Assembly (NCBI RefSeq): GCF_001042485.2
Contig: NZ_LBMN02000004.1
Location: 62,001 to 126,000 of the forward strand
Source of the DNA: Bacillus paralicheniformis
GTDB lineage: Bacteria > Bacillota > Bacilli > Bacillales > Bacillaceae
Length of the DNA: 64,000 bases
Direction of reading: 5' to 3'
Below the pieces are notes generated by a model. It did not search any database. It was not told the DNA's origin and saw only the letters and a program-made list of their open reading frames with translations. This document shows, piece by piece, positions 9,098-17,417 of this stretch. The translations under genes were made by a program, and so were the position numbers. The stretch's first letter is position 1; each line of letters starts with the position of its first letter.

Positions 9098-9575
9098 AAC
9101 AATAAATATATATTTCATTTTTCAATATGTCAATGTAAAAATTATGTCCTTATCATAGTACCCTCATGAAAGTGAAAACTTTTAGAAAGAAAAAATTAAT
9201 TATGATGAAAACAAGTTTAATAACTTATCATTGATAATCAATTACGAATGATGTTTGGGAGTGAACGGTGATGAATCAACAGGATGATATTCAACCTTTT
9301 ATAGCGGGTTAAGAGAGATGAAGCTAATTGAATATTGGCCGAAACTTGGCGGGGAAATCCTTGTTTATTTGTAGAAAATAATTTGGGATGTTAATGGATT
9401 GACCGTTGATCCAACAGTGGGGTATTGAATGAAAAAATAGAATTGATACTCATTTTTTCTAAGTGCGACGTCAGGTCAAAATCATTATACAAGGAGGGCT
9501 TTTGAAAGGAAAGTCGGTCGTCTGTATTTCGACTATGAAAGGCCCTGAGAAGTACCCTTTATTTCTGTTGAATAA
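9098..9575. other. Decayed intergenic stretch
   Basis: No intact gene is visible. Very short frames such as one beginning MNQQDDIQPF after a reasonable ribosome-binding site stop after 13 codons. Together with the kinase stump that follows, this looks like sequence left by gene loss. Confidence 0.4.
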
Positions 9576-9938
9576 CAGTCACAAAGTGTTGATGAAAAGA
9601 GCGGTGTTTCACTTTATAGGAATCAAGAAAATGCGGTTAGACATATACCCGGCGCTGGCGAGATTGTTGTTCAGTGTGATAAGGATCGTGACAACGTCAT
9701 CTTCACGGTTCGAGATACTTGGCAGGGACTCTCCCCGGAGGAGCTTCGCCGTGTATTTGAGCCCTTGTATCGCGGGGAAGCATCAAGAAGCCGGTCGACC
9801 GGAGGAGCCGGGTTGGGGTTGACGATTTCACAAAGGATCATGAGACGGCACGGAGGCGATCTGACGGCGGGAAATGATCCTGAAGGAGGCGCGCTGCTGG
9901 AAGGATGGCTTCCCTTGGAAAGAGAAAAGCTATGCTGA
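9576..9938 (+). pseudogene. Histidine kinase C-terminal remnant (HATPase domain)
   Basis: The frame is open for 120 codons after an in-frame TAA but lacks a start. It carries an N-box remnant (LYRNQENAVRHIP), a degenerate G1 box (VRDTWQGLSPEEL), an F-box-like VFEPLYRG and a G2 box (STGGAGLGLTISQRIMRRHGG). This is the ATP-binding end of an EnvZ/BaeS-type sensor kinase. The dimerisation domain, membrane part and any cognate regulator are missing, and the G1 box has lost its usual DxGxG form. It is a dead remnant. Confidence 0.75.
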
Positions 9939-9960
9939 AAACTCAGCAATAGCTTTTTTG
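9927..9960 (+). terminator. Terminator after the kinase remnant
   Basis: The arms AAAAGCTATGCTGA and TCAGCAATAGCTTTTTT form a hairpin with one central mismatch followed by a T-run. It overlaps the 3' end of the kinase remnant and probably terminated the original gene. Confidence 0.6.
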
Positions 9961-9972
9961 ATAGATTAGTTG

Positions 9973-10413
9973 CGAATCAGGTAATCAAACGCCCCTAATG
10001 CGGTATTTGCCCTCGATCCCATCGAAATAATGATTTGGTTGTACGGGCCGTCTGTGCAGTCGCCGGCCGCGAATAAGCCGGGGGTGCTTGTTTGCCGCGT
10101 TTATCGACTGCGATTTCGCCGATGCGGTTGCACTCGACTGATCCGTCTAACCACTCTGTGTTTGGCACGAGACCGATTTTGACGAAGACAGCTTGGAGTT
10201 CAACGTGTTGTTCTTCGCCTGTTTCACGATCCATGTAAGTGATGCCGTTTACGTTTAGGTCACCTGTAATTTCTTTCATTTGTACATGTTTCACTACAGT
10301 CGCGTTTGACAGGCTGTAGAGGCGTTTTTGCAGGACTTCCTCTGCCTTCAGCTCCGGTGCGAACTCAAGAACAGTGACATGGTTGACGATGCCTGCGAGA
10401 TCAATCGCCGCTT
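9973..10413 (-). pseudogene. ahpF fragment A (C-terminal third of an extra copy)
   Basis: This stretch aligns base by base with the 3' part of the intact ahpF in the window (about 17421-17862) at roughly 80 to 85 percent identity by eye. It covers the NAD-binding and final FAD-binding region ([33 protein letters not shown]). A one-base deletion near the GET/GKQ position shifts the frame, and similarity stops abruptly at about 10413. It is a decayed second ahpF copy. Confidence 0.82.
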
Positions 10414-10480
10414 ACTTATCTATGAACGAGCAGAAAACCAGACCTTGTTAGCAATTTGCTGTACGAAGTGGAAAACCGTC

Positions 10481-10510
10481 AAAAAGAGCCCAGAGAATGA
10501 TCCCTGAACT
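10481..10510 (-). terminator. Candidate terminator of fbp
   Basis: On the minus strand AGTTCAGGGA pairs with TCTCTGGGCT using several G-U pairs around a four-base loop, and is followed by CTTTTT. It lies about ten bases after the fbp stop codon. Confidence 0.5.
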
Positions 10511-10520
10511 CCACATTTCC

Positions 10521-12452
10521 TCACTTCATATACCGATACTCCCGCAATCTCTCCAAAATAGCTACTTCCTTCAAGAGTTCCTCACCAACATTCGTTTCCT
10601 TTACTTTCTTCCGCTCAAGCTCTTTATCCACTAATCGCTTCACCGTTAAGACATCAGTTCCGGTGCTCAGCACTTCCGCCTTGGAATTAAAGTGTTTATG
10701 GGCGACGAGCTGCATGCCGTAGGAGTTGTATAACAGCGTGTAGCCGGCGATACCTGTTGTCGATTGGTAGGCTTTGGAGAAGCCGCCGTCGATGACGATC
10801 ATTTTTCCGTTTGCTTTGATCGGATCTTCTCCTTCGATTTCTTTTACCGGTGTATGGCCGTTGATGATATGGCCATGATCCGGGTTGAGGCCGAATTCTT
10901 TCAGGATGTTTCGGCAGGTTGCCTCGTCTTCACGCAAATAGTAATACGGGTTTTTCTTCTCTTTATGTGTTTCCTTCTCTTTAATGAAATACCGCTCAAA
11001 GGTCGTCATAGCGCGTTTTCCAAAAAGGGAGGAGTGCTCGCCTGTCCATAAATACCAGACCATATCTGTCGCCAGATCATCGGTTTCTTCCGGGTGGGCA
11101 AACGCTTCCCGCAAGAATCGTTCAAATACATCAAGCAGCTCACGGCCCGCATACGGTTTATCCTCAATCATCATCGTTTCCATATTGCCGTTTTCATCAA
11201 CTGGAATACAGCCGTGAATCAACAGGTTGCCGTTATATTTTAAATAAAGGCTGCCTTTTTTCATCATAAAATTCATATGGCGGCCCAACTTTTCGGAATG
11301 CTGGACAGAGAATAGCAGCTTGTCTATGACTTCTGCTTCTTCTTCTAATAGCTGATCTGGCTGCTCCGGATTCACTGTCGCAAAGCAGGTGTTTTCCAGC
11401 TGATATGTTTTTCCGTGCAGCGTGATTTCGTTTTTGTCGTAATCTATTTTCTCTAATAACAGCCGCTCTTCCATATTAAAGTTCGGCCGTCTCTTGATAA
11501 TCGGGCTTTCAAGCTTGAATTGGATCATCGCAATCGCTTGATGAATTTTTGTGATTTGCTTAATCTCATCTTCCGGTCTGTTTTCGTCTGCTTTCGGACG
11601 GAAAGATGGGTTATCATCGTAATATTTTTCGGCAAGGTTCAAGAGCGGTCTCAGATTGATGCCGTACACGTCTTCAATAATATCCAAGTTGTCATAGCGG
11701 GCACAGATGCGGATAATATTTGCCAGGCATACTTTAGAGCCTGAATAAGCGCCTATCCAAAGGACATCGTGATTTCCCCACTGAATATCGACTGAATGAT
11801 AGTTGATTAGTTCTTCCATAATCTGATCCGGCTGCGGTCCGCGGTCGTAAATATCGCCGACAACATGCAGATGGTCCACAACCAATCGCTGCGTGCTATA
11901 TGCAAGACCGGTGATCAGCTTATCAGCTTGGCCAAGCGCAATGATCTGATCTACGATTTTGGAGTAATACTGTTCTTTGTTGGCAGCTTCTTCTGTTTTA
12001 TACAGCAGCTCCTCCGTAATATAAGCAAACTGAGAGGGCAGTGCTTTGCGTAATTTGGAGCGGGTATACTTGGAAGAGCAATAAGATACGAGCTTAATCA
12101 TTCGATTAATCGTTTCTTTATACCAATCGTTTAACGATGCTTTCGTATCGTAATTATGTTTTATTAACTTCAGTTTGTCTTCCGGATAATACACTAATGC
12201 TGCTAATTCATCAATTTCTCTATCATAAATGACACCGCTGAAAATATCGCGTATCTTCTCTTTTACTCTTCCTGAACCATTCCGCAGCACGTGCTGGAAT
12301 GCCTGGTATTCCCCGTGCAAATCACTGACAAAATGCTCGGTGCCTTTCGGCAGGTTCAGTATCGCTTTCAAATTAATGATTTCCGTTACCACTTTTGCTT
12401 CACAATCGTATTTTTGTGCGAGTAAATCTAAATATTTGGTTTCCAAAATCAT
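10521..12452 (-). CDS. fbp: Fructose-1,6-bisphosphatase class 3
   Basis: The Firmicutes-type (class III) gluconeogenic phosphatase, cytoplasmic, converting fructose-1,6-bisphosphate to fructose-6-phosphate. The metallophosphatase motifs are present in order: [36 protein letters not shown] and INGHTP. The predicted length of 643 residues fits the family. I place the start at the ATG reading [11 protein letters not shown], next to an AAAAGGGG site, because the longer frame to 12503 adds 17 residues that do not look like the family. It stands alone, flanked on both sides by decayed ahpF pieces. Confidence 0.93.
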   Translation of the reverse strand: MILETKYLDLLAQKYDCEAKVVTEIINLKAILNLPKGTEHFVSDLHGEYQAFQHVLRNGSGRVKEKIRDIFSGVIYDREIDELAALVYYPEDKLKLIKHNYDTKASLNDWYKETINRMIKLVSYCSSKYTRSKLRKALPSQFAYITEELLYKTEEAANKEQYYSKIVDQIIALGQADKLITGLAYSTQRLVVDHLHVVGDIYDRGPQPDQIMEELINYHSVDIQWGNHDVLWIGAYSGSKVCLANIIRICARYDNLDIIEDVYGINLRPLLNLAEKYYDDNPSFRPKADENRPEDEIKQITKIHQAIAMIQFKLESPIIKRRPNFNMEERLLLEKIDYDKNEITLHGKTYQLENTCFATVNPEQPDQLLEEEAEVIDKLLFSVQHSEKLGRHMNFMMKKGSLYLKYNGNLLIHGCIPVDENGNMETMMIEDKPYAGRELLDVFERFLREAFAHPEETDDLATDMVWYLWTGEHSSLFGKRAMTTFERYFIKEKETHKEKKNPYYYLREDEATCRNILKEFGLNPDHGHIINGHTPVKEIEGEDPIKANGKMIVIDGGFSKAYQSTTGIAGYTLLYNSYGMQLVAHKHFNSKAEVLSTGTDVLTVKRLVDKELERKKVKETNVGEELLKEVAILERLREYRYMK

Positions 12453-12503
12453 CCATCCCCTTTTTAGAATAGGAGCTGTCCCCCTATGTACGAGCATTTG
12501 CAT

Positions 12504-12746
12504 GATAAGGTGATTTTAAAAGTATGACATTATTTTTAAATAATTGACCTTTATATGATAGTACCGCATAACTCCTTTTTGAGACAATCAAAACGAGGGA
12601 AAGAGGCGCTGAGATGAGCGGAAAGAAAGCTTGAGAAGGCTTCTTTAACATTAATCGGACACCGCATTTCAGCTTAGGAAGTAACCCGGCTTTGGCTTGG
12701 TCATTTTTCTATCGCAGGATTGTCTCGTTTTCAGAAATGAGAGGAA
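12504..12746. other. fbp upstream region, no gene seen
   Basis: It must hold the fbp promoter. No open frame of interest and no recognised RNA element occur before the decayed leader copy that begins near 12747. Confidence 0.4.
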
Positions 12747-12950
12747 TGAAAACTCAATACGTAGCAGGCCATGATTACTGTAGGGCGTACTTATAGCAGG
12801 GGAAGCTTCTGAAGAGACCGCGGAAGGGTTTTACAATCTTAAGCAGTATTTGTCGTGCTGATGATTGTCAGCGGCACAAATATGATTTGTTATTCTTATG
12901 ACCACGAGATTGGAGGACATCCGGTCTCTTTGTTATGGGGCTTTTTATCA
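12747..12950 (+). repeat. Decayed copy of the glycine-riboswitch-like leader
   Basis: This aligns with 15491-15726, the leader of the amino-acid permease. The aptamer core is damaged: the GCGCCGAAGG box has lost its first half and the CAGGCAAAAGGAC box is gone. In contrast, a 38-base hairpin segment (12846-12883) is identical to 15625-15662. The terminator stem keeps pairing through two changes that turn A-U pairs into G-U pairs, but its T-run is broken. No permease gene follows, so this is an orphan duplicate. Confidence 0.75.
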
Positions 12951-12956
12951 TCGCCA

Positions 12957-13040
12957 AGAACTTGACCACCGAAGCGTTCAGCGACAATCCCTGTGCGGAT
13001 GCCTTTACGGGCAGGGTGGATAGCTGCATTTGCACCAGCC
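12957..13040 (-). pseudogene. ahpF fragment B (middle part of an extra copy)
   Basis: About 84 bases align with 18212-18296 of the intact ahpF, coding for the region around [22 protein letters not shown] just after the FAD-binding glycine motif. Orientation relative to the riboswitch-like copy is the same as at the intact locus. The permease and the rest of ahpF between them are missing, so this looks like a collapsed duplicate of the 15.5-18.3 kb region. Confidence 0.75.
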
Positions 13041-13070
13041 TTACCATAAGTCGTCAATAAGGTTTACGCT

Positions 13071-13116
13071 AAAAAAATAACAGCACCTTCAAATTTGATG
13101 GAGAGGTGCTGTTTTG
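13071..13116. terminator. Hairpin terminator, possibly bidirectional
   Basis: AACAGCACCT and AGGTGCTGTT form a perfect 10-bp stem, flanked by an A-run on the left and TTTTG on the right. It sits downstream of the hypothetical gene transcribed on the minus strand and after the decayed ahpF piece. Confidence 0.65.
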
Positions 13117-13258
13117 TCATTTGAATGCATGAATGGTTGTTGTTTTTGCTTTGTGCTGAATTTGCTTTTTTGCTCAACCAAGTTTTTCTTATCCGAATAA
13201 AGAAAAAGAATGATCAAATACGAAAAATGACTGAATTCCGGCACTTACGCTTTTTACT

Positions 13259-13723
13259 TTAATATTCTCCTTTAATGACAAAGTAGGAGCCCCTAATGGT
13301 TCCAGCTAATTTAGACTTCTGCCTAGCAAACTTAAACTTCCCTTCTAACTCCTTTGGTACCTCCATCCCCTCAGAAAGCTTAAACCCAACGGCCCGCTTT
13401 TTAGGATCATCAATCGTATACATGACGTTGACTGCAAGACCATCCTCATAAAAAACATAGGCAATTTTGATATTTTCCACTTGAAAACGCGACGTTTCTA
13501 AAGGTTTGGCCGCAAACTCAATATCACGTTCTTCTTTCAAAATTCGGTTCACATAATCAAGGGTCTCGCAGGACTCGCTGGCTGGTACAACCGTAAATTC
13601 ATGCTTGTATTTGTTCATAAAGTAACGGGCTTCATTAGCACGTAAACCAGCAAGTGCTTCTGCTGCAGGTGAAGACTCTAATCCAACCGTAGAGACATTT
13701 TTAAAATCAACGATATAGGACAA
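13259..13723 (-). CDS. Hypothetical protein, partner of YobU-like gene
   Basis: A 154-residue soluble protein that I do not recognise. It has no signal peptide or membrane segment and a mixed alpha/beta composition with segments such as VENIKIAYVFYEDGLAVNVMY and AVGFKLSEGMEVP. A TTG start is supported by AAAGGAG at eight bases. It follows the GyrI-like gene by 21 bases and is surely co-transcribed with it, under the divergent WYL regulator. It may be a ligand-binding or effector protein like its neighbour; this is inference. Confidence 0.7.
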   Translation of the reverse strand: MSYIVDFKNVSTVGLESSPAAEALAGLRANEARYFMNKYKHEFTVVPASESCETLDYVNRILKEERDIEFAAKPLETSRFQVENIKIAYVFYEDGLAVNVMYTIDDPKKRAVGFKLSEGMEVPKELEGKFKFARQKSKLAGTIRGSYFVIKGEY

Positions 13724-13744
13724 TTCCAGCGCTCCTTTATCTTT

Positions 13745-14230
13745 TTATTTCTTAACAACAGGAATCCACATTTCACCGAATACTAAGCCGTTTCGCTGCC
13801 CCATCTCAACCGTTGCATTCGGCCCGCCAACATAGGCAAAATTCTTTGCTTCCGGCAAGACTTGACCGAAGGCAATGCCAGTAAGCTTATTGCTCAACTC
13901 ATCAGCCGTCTTCCCTTCCCCTTTAACAACCAGGTATTCCCCCTTAGGAAATTGGATAACTCTGGTTTCTCCTGCCACCGACGCCTCTGCCTCTGTCATC
14001 ACGCCAGCATAATGCATCATCTTGTTGTTTACCGCTTCGTTCACGGCAAAAATATAGTCATTTGTAGCTATGGCTTTTAAAGTGTCAAGCCTTCCATCTT
14101 GTTTGACGGCCGCCCAAAAGTCTGCCTTTTCCTTATTTATGCCAGCAGAATCTGTGTAATCGCTCTCAAGCTCCGTTCCAATACCAAAAACGGTAAAGCT
14201 GTCTTTTTCCTCCAGCGTGTAATTTTTCAT
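13745..14230 (-). CDS. yobU: GyrI-like effector-binding protein (YobU-like)
   Basis: A 161-residue stand-alone GyrI-like/AraC effector-binding domain protein, closely resembling B. subtilis YobU. Typical features are the N-terminal FTVFGIGTELESDY strand region, VIQFPKGEYLVVKGEG and the C-terminal GLVFGEMWIPVVKK. Such domains bind small hydrophobic or cationic ligands. The ATG with AAGGAAGG eight bases upstream is preferred over a TTG two codons earlier. It is divergent from the WYL-domain regulator, an arrangement shared with B. subtilis yobU-yobV. Confidence 0.82.
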   Translation of the reverse strand: MKNYTLEEKDSFTVFGIGTELESDYTDSAGINKEKADFWAAVKQDGRLDTLKAIATNDYIFAVNEAVNNKMMHYAGVMTEAEASVAGETRVIQFPKGEYLVVKGEGKTADELSNKLTGIAFGQVLPEAKNFAYVGGPNATVEMGQRNGLVFGEMWIPVVKK

Positions 14231-14339
14231 ATTCAAAACCTTCCTTTTTTTAAAATAATCAAATGATTTGTCTTTTCACTTGATGCGTTTATAATAACCT
14301 TAAATCATGTCAAAAAATGATACTGTTTAGGAGGCCCCG

Positions 14340-15302
14340 ATGAAAAAAGTTGAACGGATTAATATCATCATGCGGTATATCAACAACCGCGCCCACTTTA
14401 CAATTTCTGAAATCATGCAGGAATTTCACATCTCTCGTTCGACAGCTATCAGGGATATCAGGGAAATTGAAGCTATGGGGATGCCGCTTGTTGCTGAAGT
14501 TGGAAGGAGCGGGGGTTATTTTGTCATGAACCACTCTGTCCTGCCTGCTGTTCGCTTTACCGATCATGAGATTAAAGCTCTTTTTATCGCTTTTATGGCT
14601 ACAAGAAATCAACAACTCCCTTATCTAAAGAGCCGTCAGTCTTTAGCTGAAAAATTACTGGGCCTTATCTCAGAAAACCAGCAAGAGGCCCTAGTTTTTT
14701 TAAATCGAATCTTGCTTTTTGAAGGGACAAACCCCAATAATCCCGACCTGCTTGAGCTTTCAGATCTCCCCCATCCCATGTTAGAAAAACTCATCCAGCT
14801 CCTTCTTTTGGATAGCTATTTATTGATTACCATCAAAGAAGAGAAGGTAATAAAGACTTATCCCATTTATCTTCTGCACCTTTATCATGAAAAAGGCCTT
14901 TGGCTGATTGAAGGCTTTGACTTAAAGGATGAAAGGAGGAGGATTTTCCCTGTGGACAATCTTACCAATGTCAAACCATACGCTGTGAAAAAAAGAATAA
15001 GTAAGAAAAAGATTTTAGAGAAACTAGGTAAGCAGGAAGAAGTAATCAACCTTGTCCTTGAACTTGGTCCACAGGCGATTGCCCAATTCAAAAAATATCA
15101 TCCTTTAAAAATTTCAATTTCCTATACGAATCCTTATCAAACCGCAGCCATTCTAAAGACTTTTATCAATGTGAATCATCCCGAAGAATTGTCCGAAATA
15201 ACAAATTGGCTGCTTTTCCTAGGTGAAGATATCAAGGTCAGGGAAGTACCAGAAGAAGTATTAGAAGGTTTACAAGAGAGATTATGCTTATTCTGCCCAT
15301 GA
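14340..15302 (+). CDS. yobV: HTH/WYL-domain transcriptional regulator (YobV-like)
   Basis: A 320-residue regulator. An N-terminal winged helix of the HTH_11/DeoR type spans about residues 5-60 (TISEIMQEFHISRSTAIRDIREIEAMG), followed by the GGYF wing. A WYL domain spans about 140-220, and a WYL C-terminal extension completes it. The start has TAGGAGG upstream. It probably controls itself and the divergent yobU pair from the 109-base gap between them. The ligand is unknown. Confidence 0.85.
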   Translation: MKKVERINIIMRYINNRAHFTISEIMQEFHISRSTAIRDIREIEAMGMPLVAEVGRSGGYFVMNHSVLPAVRFTDHEIKALFIAFMATRNQQLPYLKSRQSLAEKLLGLISENQQEALVFLNRILLFEGTNPNNPDLLELSDLPHPMLEKLIQLLLLDSYLLITIKEEKVIKTYPIYLLHLYHEKGLWLIEGFDLKDERRRIFPVDNLTNVKPYAVKKRISKKKILEKLGKQEEVINLVLELGPQAIAQFKKYHPLKISISYTNPYQTAAILKTFINVNHPEELSEITNWLLFLGEDIKVREVPEEVLEGLQERLCLFCP

Positions 15303-15378
15303 GCAGTGCCAGTTAAACCCCAATTTTCGAAAGGATTCCGTAATAGAAGCTGATTTATAAACCAGGTGAAAATATTGT

Positions 15379-15410
15379 CGCTAGTATAGGTGAGTTTAAG
15401 AATACTAGCG
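15379..15410. repeat. 9-bp perfect inverted repeat after yobV
   Basis: CGCTAGTAT and ATACTAGCG are separated by 14 bases. It lies about 75 bases after the yobV stop and 20 bases before the promoter of the permease leader, without a T-run. It could be a transcript end hairpin or an operator. Confidence 0.4.
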
Positions 15411-15429
15411 TTAACTATAAATAGGACCA

Positions 15430-15458
15430 TTGACAAATCACTCAACCTCTATTAAAAT
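15430..15458 (+). promoter_or_regulatory. Sigma-A promoter of the permease leader
   Basis: TTGACA and TAAAAT are separated by exactly 17 bases. Transcription would start near 15465 and produce a leader of about 300 nucleotides before the permease. Confidence 0.7.
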
Positions 15459-15534
15459 TAAAAGTTATCCGATAGTAATTATCTCTATCGAAAAACTCAA
15501 TACATGCAAGCTATGATTGCTGTGGGTCGAACTA

Positions 15535-15662
15535 CAGCAGGAGCAGCTTCTGGAGAGACCGCGGAATTCTGCGGCGCCGAAGGGTTCACAATCTCAGGCA
15601 AAAGGACAGAAGAGTACCGAATATGTATTTGTCGTGCTGATGATTGTCAGCGGCACAAATAT
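15535..15662 (+). promoter_or_regulatory. Glycine-riboswitch-like leader, compact single aptamer
   Basis: The stretch carries hallmark glycine aptamer blocks in order: TGGAGAGACC, a CCGC/GCGG hairpin, GCGCCGAAGG, and ATCTCAGGCAAAAGGACAG. Compared with the gcvT aptamers as I remember them, the bulge region between GAAGG and TCTCAGG is about 10 bases shorter. A hairpin at 15625-15662 follows, then a terminator. Family matching is from memory of the consensus; the shortened part makes ligand binding uncertain. Confidence 0.72.
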
Positions 15663-15684
15663 ATTTTGATATTCTTATGACCGC

Positions 15685-15714
15685 GAGATTGGAGGACATC
15701 CAATCTCTTTTTTT
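15685..15714 (+). terminator. Leader terminator (expression platform)
   Basis: GAGATTGGA, a five-base loop and TCCAATCTC form a perfect 9-bp stem followed by seven T. It lies between the aptamer and the permease ribosome-binding site, so it can stop transcription before the gene. This fits riboswitch or attenuation control. Confidence 0.82.
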
Positions 15715-15766
15715 ATGGGCTTTTTTACTGCTCGTCGTTCACTAGAGAGGTAAGGAGGAGTTTGAT

Positions 15767-17119
15767 GTGGAACAGCGGGAATTAAAGAGGGACTTATCCA
15801 ATCGGCACGTACAGCTTATCGCTATTGGCGGGACGATTGGCACCGGGTTGTTTTTAGGCTCCGGTAAGGCGATTCAATTGGCGGGTCCTTCTATCATCTT
15901 TGCGTATTTCATTGTAGGTATTGCGCTTTTTTTCGTGATGCGGGCGCTGGGAGAATTGCTGTTATCTAAAGCGGGTTATCAATCGTTAACCGATATTGCC
16001 GAGGAGTATCTGGGGCCGCGTGCGGCGTTTGTCACCGGGTGGACCTATTGGTTTTGCTGGATTATGACGGCTATGGCGGATGTGATTGCCGTCGGTGTCT
16101 ATGTGAAATATTGGTTTGATATTCCGCAGTGGGTCCCTGCACTTATCTGTTTACTCATTTTATTAGGGCTCAATCTGTTGACTGTCAAGCTTTTTGGAGA
16201 ATTGGAATTTTGGTTCGCTTTAATAAAGGTGATCACGATTCTTGCGTTAATTGTCATCGGTGTTATTTTGCTGGTGATCGGGTTTAAGACGCATACAGGA
16301 ACGGTTTCGGTTACCAACCTTTGGGAGCATGGCGGTTTGTTTCCAAACGGATTTTCAGGCTTTTTGCTTTCTTTCCAAATGGTGATCTTTGCATATGTCG
16401 GTGTGGAATTAGTAGGTGTATCGGCGGCGGAAACGTCGAACCCGAAAAAAAATATTCCATCGGCTATTAATAAAATTCCTTTACGGATTTTATTTTTCTA
16501 CGTCGGCGCGCTTATCGTCTTATTATGTATTAACCCTTGGATGGAACTGAATGCAGCGGAAAGTCCTTTTGTGAAAACCTTCAGCTTAGTCGGCATCCCG
16601 CTTGCCGCGGGAATCATTAATTTTGTTGTATTAACGTCAGCCGCGTCTGCTTGTAACAGCGGGATGTTTTCAACAAGCCGGATTCTGTACAATTTAAGTA
16701 AAACGAAACAGGGCCCGGCCAATTTTGCGAAGCTGAATAAAAACCATGTGCCGAGTCACGCGTTATGGGTATCAACCATTGTCCTGTCAGCAGGAGCGCT
16801 ATTAAGCAAACTGATACCGGAACAAGCCTTTGGGATCGTGACAACCATCAGCGCGATTTGTTTCATATGGGTGTGGGGTGTGATTCTTGTCAGCCATATT
16901 AGATACAGGAAAACCCGTCCGCACTTACACGCAGCATCAACATTCAAAGCGCCATTCGCGCCGTTTATCAATTATGTTGTCCTGGCGATGTTTGCGGTCA
17001 TTCTCATGATTATGCTGTATGCGGATGCGACTCGCCCGGCCTTGCTGCTGACTCCTCTATGGTTTATTGTATTGTTTATTTTATTTTGGATGAAAAAAAA
17101 CAGGACAAAAAGAACATGA
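15767..17119 (+). CDS. APC-family amino-acid permease (AapA/CycA-like, likely Ala/Gly/Ser)
   Basis: A 450-residue amino-acid/polyamine/organocation family transporter with about 12 membrane helices. The N-terminal motif RHVQLIAIGGTIGTGLFLGS is characteristic of the amino-acid permease subfamily that includes E. coli CycA and Bacillus AapA. A GTG start fits AAGGAGG at eight bases; the overlapping ATG two bases earlier is out of frame. The glycine-riboswitch-like leader suggests that glycine, or related small amino acids, is the substrate, but the exact specificity is inference. Confidence 0.85.
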   Translation: MEQRELKRDLSNRHVQLIAIGGTIGTGLFLGSGKAIQLAGPSIIFAYFIVGIALFFVMRALGELLLSKAGYQSLTDIAEEYLGPRAAFVTGWTYWFCWIMTAMADVIAVGVYVKYWFDIPQWVPALICLLILLGLNLLTVKLFGELEFWFALIKVITILALIVIGVILLVIGFKTHTGTVSVTNLWEHGGLFPNGFSGFLLSFQMVIFAYVGVELVGVSAAETSNPKKNIPSAINKIPLRILFFYVGALIVLLCINPWMELNAAESPFVKTFSLVGIPLAAGIINFVVLTSAASACNSGMFSTSRILYNLSKTKQGPANFAKLNKNHVPSHALWVSTIVLSAGALLSKLIPEQAFGIVTTISAICFIWVWGVILVSHIRYRKTRPHLHAASTFKAPFAPFINYVVLAMFAVILMIMLYADATRPALLLTPLWFIVLFILFWMKKNRTKRT

Positions 17120-17140
17120 TGAGTCAAATTAAATCTCTTG

Positions 17141-17181
17141 AAAAAGACGGTGTACTGCATGCAGTATGCCGTCTTTATTTT
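17141..17181 (+). terminator. Permease terminator
   Basis: AAAGACGG and CCGTCTTT enclose a second internal palindrome (TACTGCATGCAGTA), giving a long hairpin followed by ATTTTT. It lies about 20 bases after the permease stop. Confidence 0.8.
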
Positions 17182-17246
17182 TGATTAACCGTTTCCTTTT
17201 ATAGGTTTATATTTAATGTAGACATGAGAACGAGAGGAATGGAGTC

Positions 17247-17369
17247 ATGGAATACAATTCATACATGAATGGACAATCGCAATATCCCGCTTGGTCCTAT
17301 CCGTACAATTTGATCATATGGAAAGCGTTTGTTGGCCATGATGTGAAGTCCTATTTATATGGGTTATAA
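17247..17369 (+). CDS. Small hypothetical protein, 40 residues
   Basis: A short frame preceded by GAGAGGAATGGAG. The product starts MEYNSYMNGQSQ, is rich in Tyr, Pro and Trp, and has no clear membrane segment. Composition of this kind occurs in spore or coat-associated small proteins of Bacillus, but nothing here proves it. It lies between two terminators, so it would need its own promoter. Confidence 0.45.
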   Translation: MEYNSYMNGQSQYPAWSYPYNLIIWKAFVGHDVKSYLYGL

Positions 17370-17372
17370 CAT

Positions 17373-17413
17373 AAAAAAGCGCCATACTGCCGTTTAAGCA
17401 GCATAGCGCCTTT
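17373..17413 (-). terminator. ahpF terminator
   Basis: On the minus strand GGCGCTATGCTGC pairs with GGCAGTATGGCGC, allowing G-U pairs, around a six-base loop, and is followed by TTTTTT. It lies directly downstream of the ahpF stop. Confidence 0.8.
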
Positions 17414-17417
17414 CATG

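Noticed and set aside
9463-9822. A 119-codon plus-strand frame with an apparent start
   Set aside because: A neighbouring frame carries clear kinase HATPase motifs, so this frame is an artefact of decay.
9995-10294. A 99-codon minus-strand frame as a functional AhpF-like protein
   Set aside because: It is a frameshifted piece of an ahpF copy without redox cysteines or the FAD motif, and ends in out-of-frame residues.
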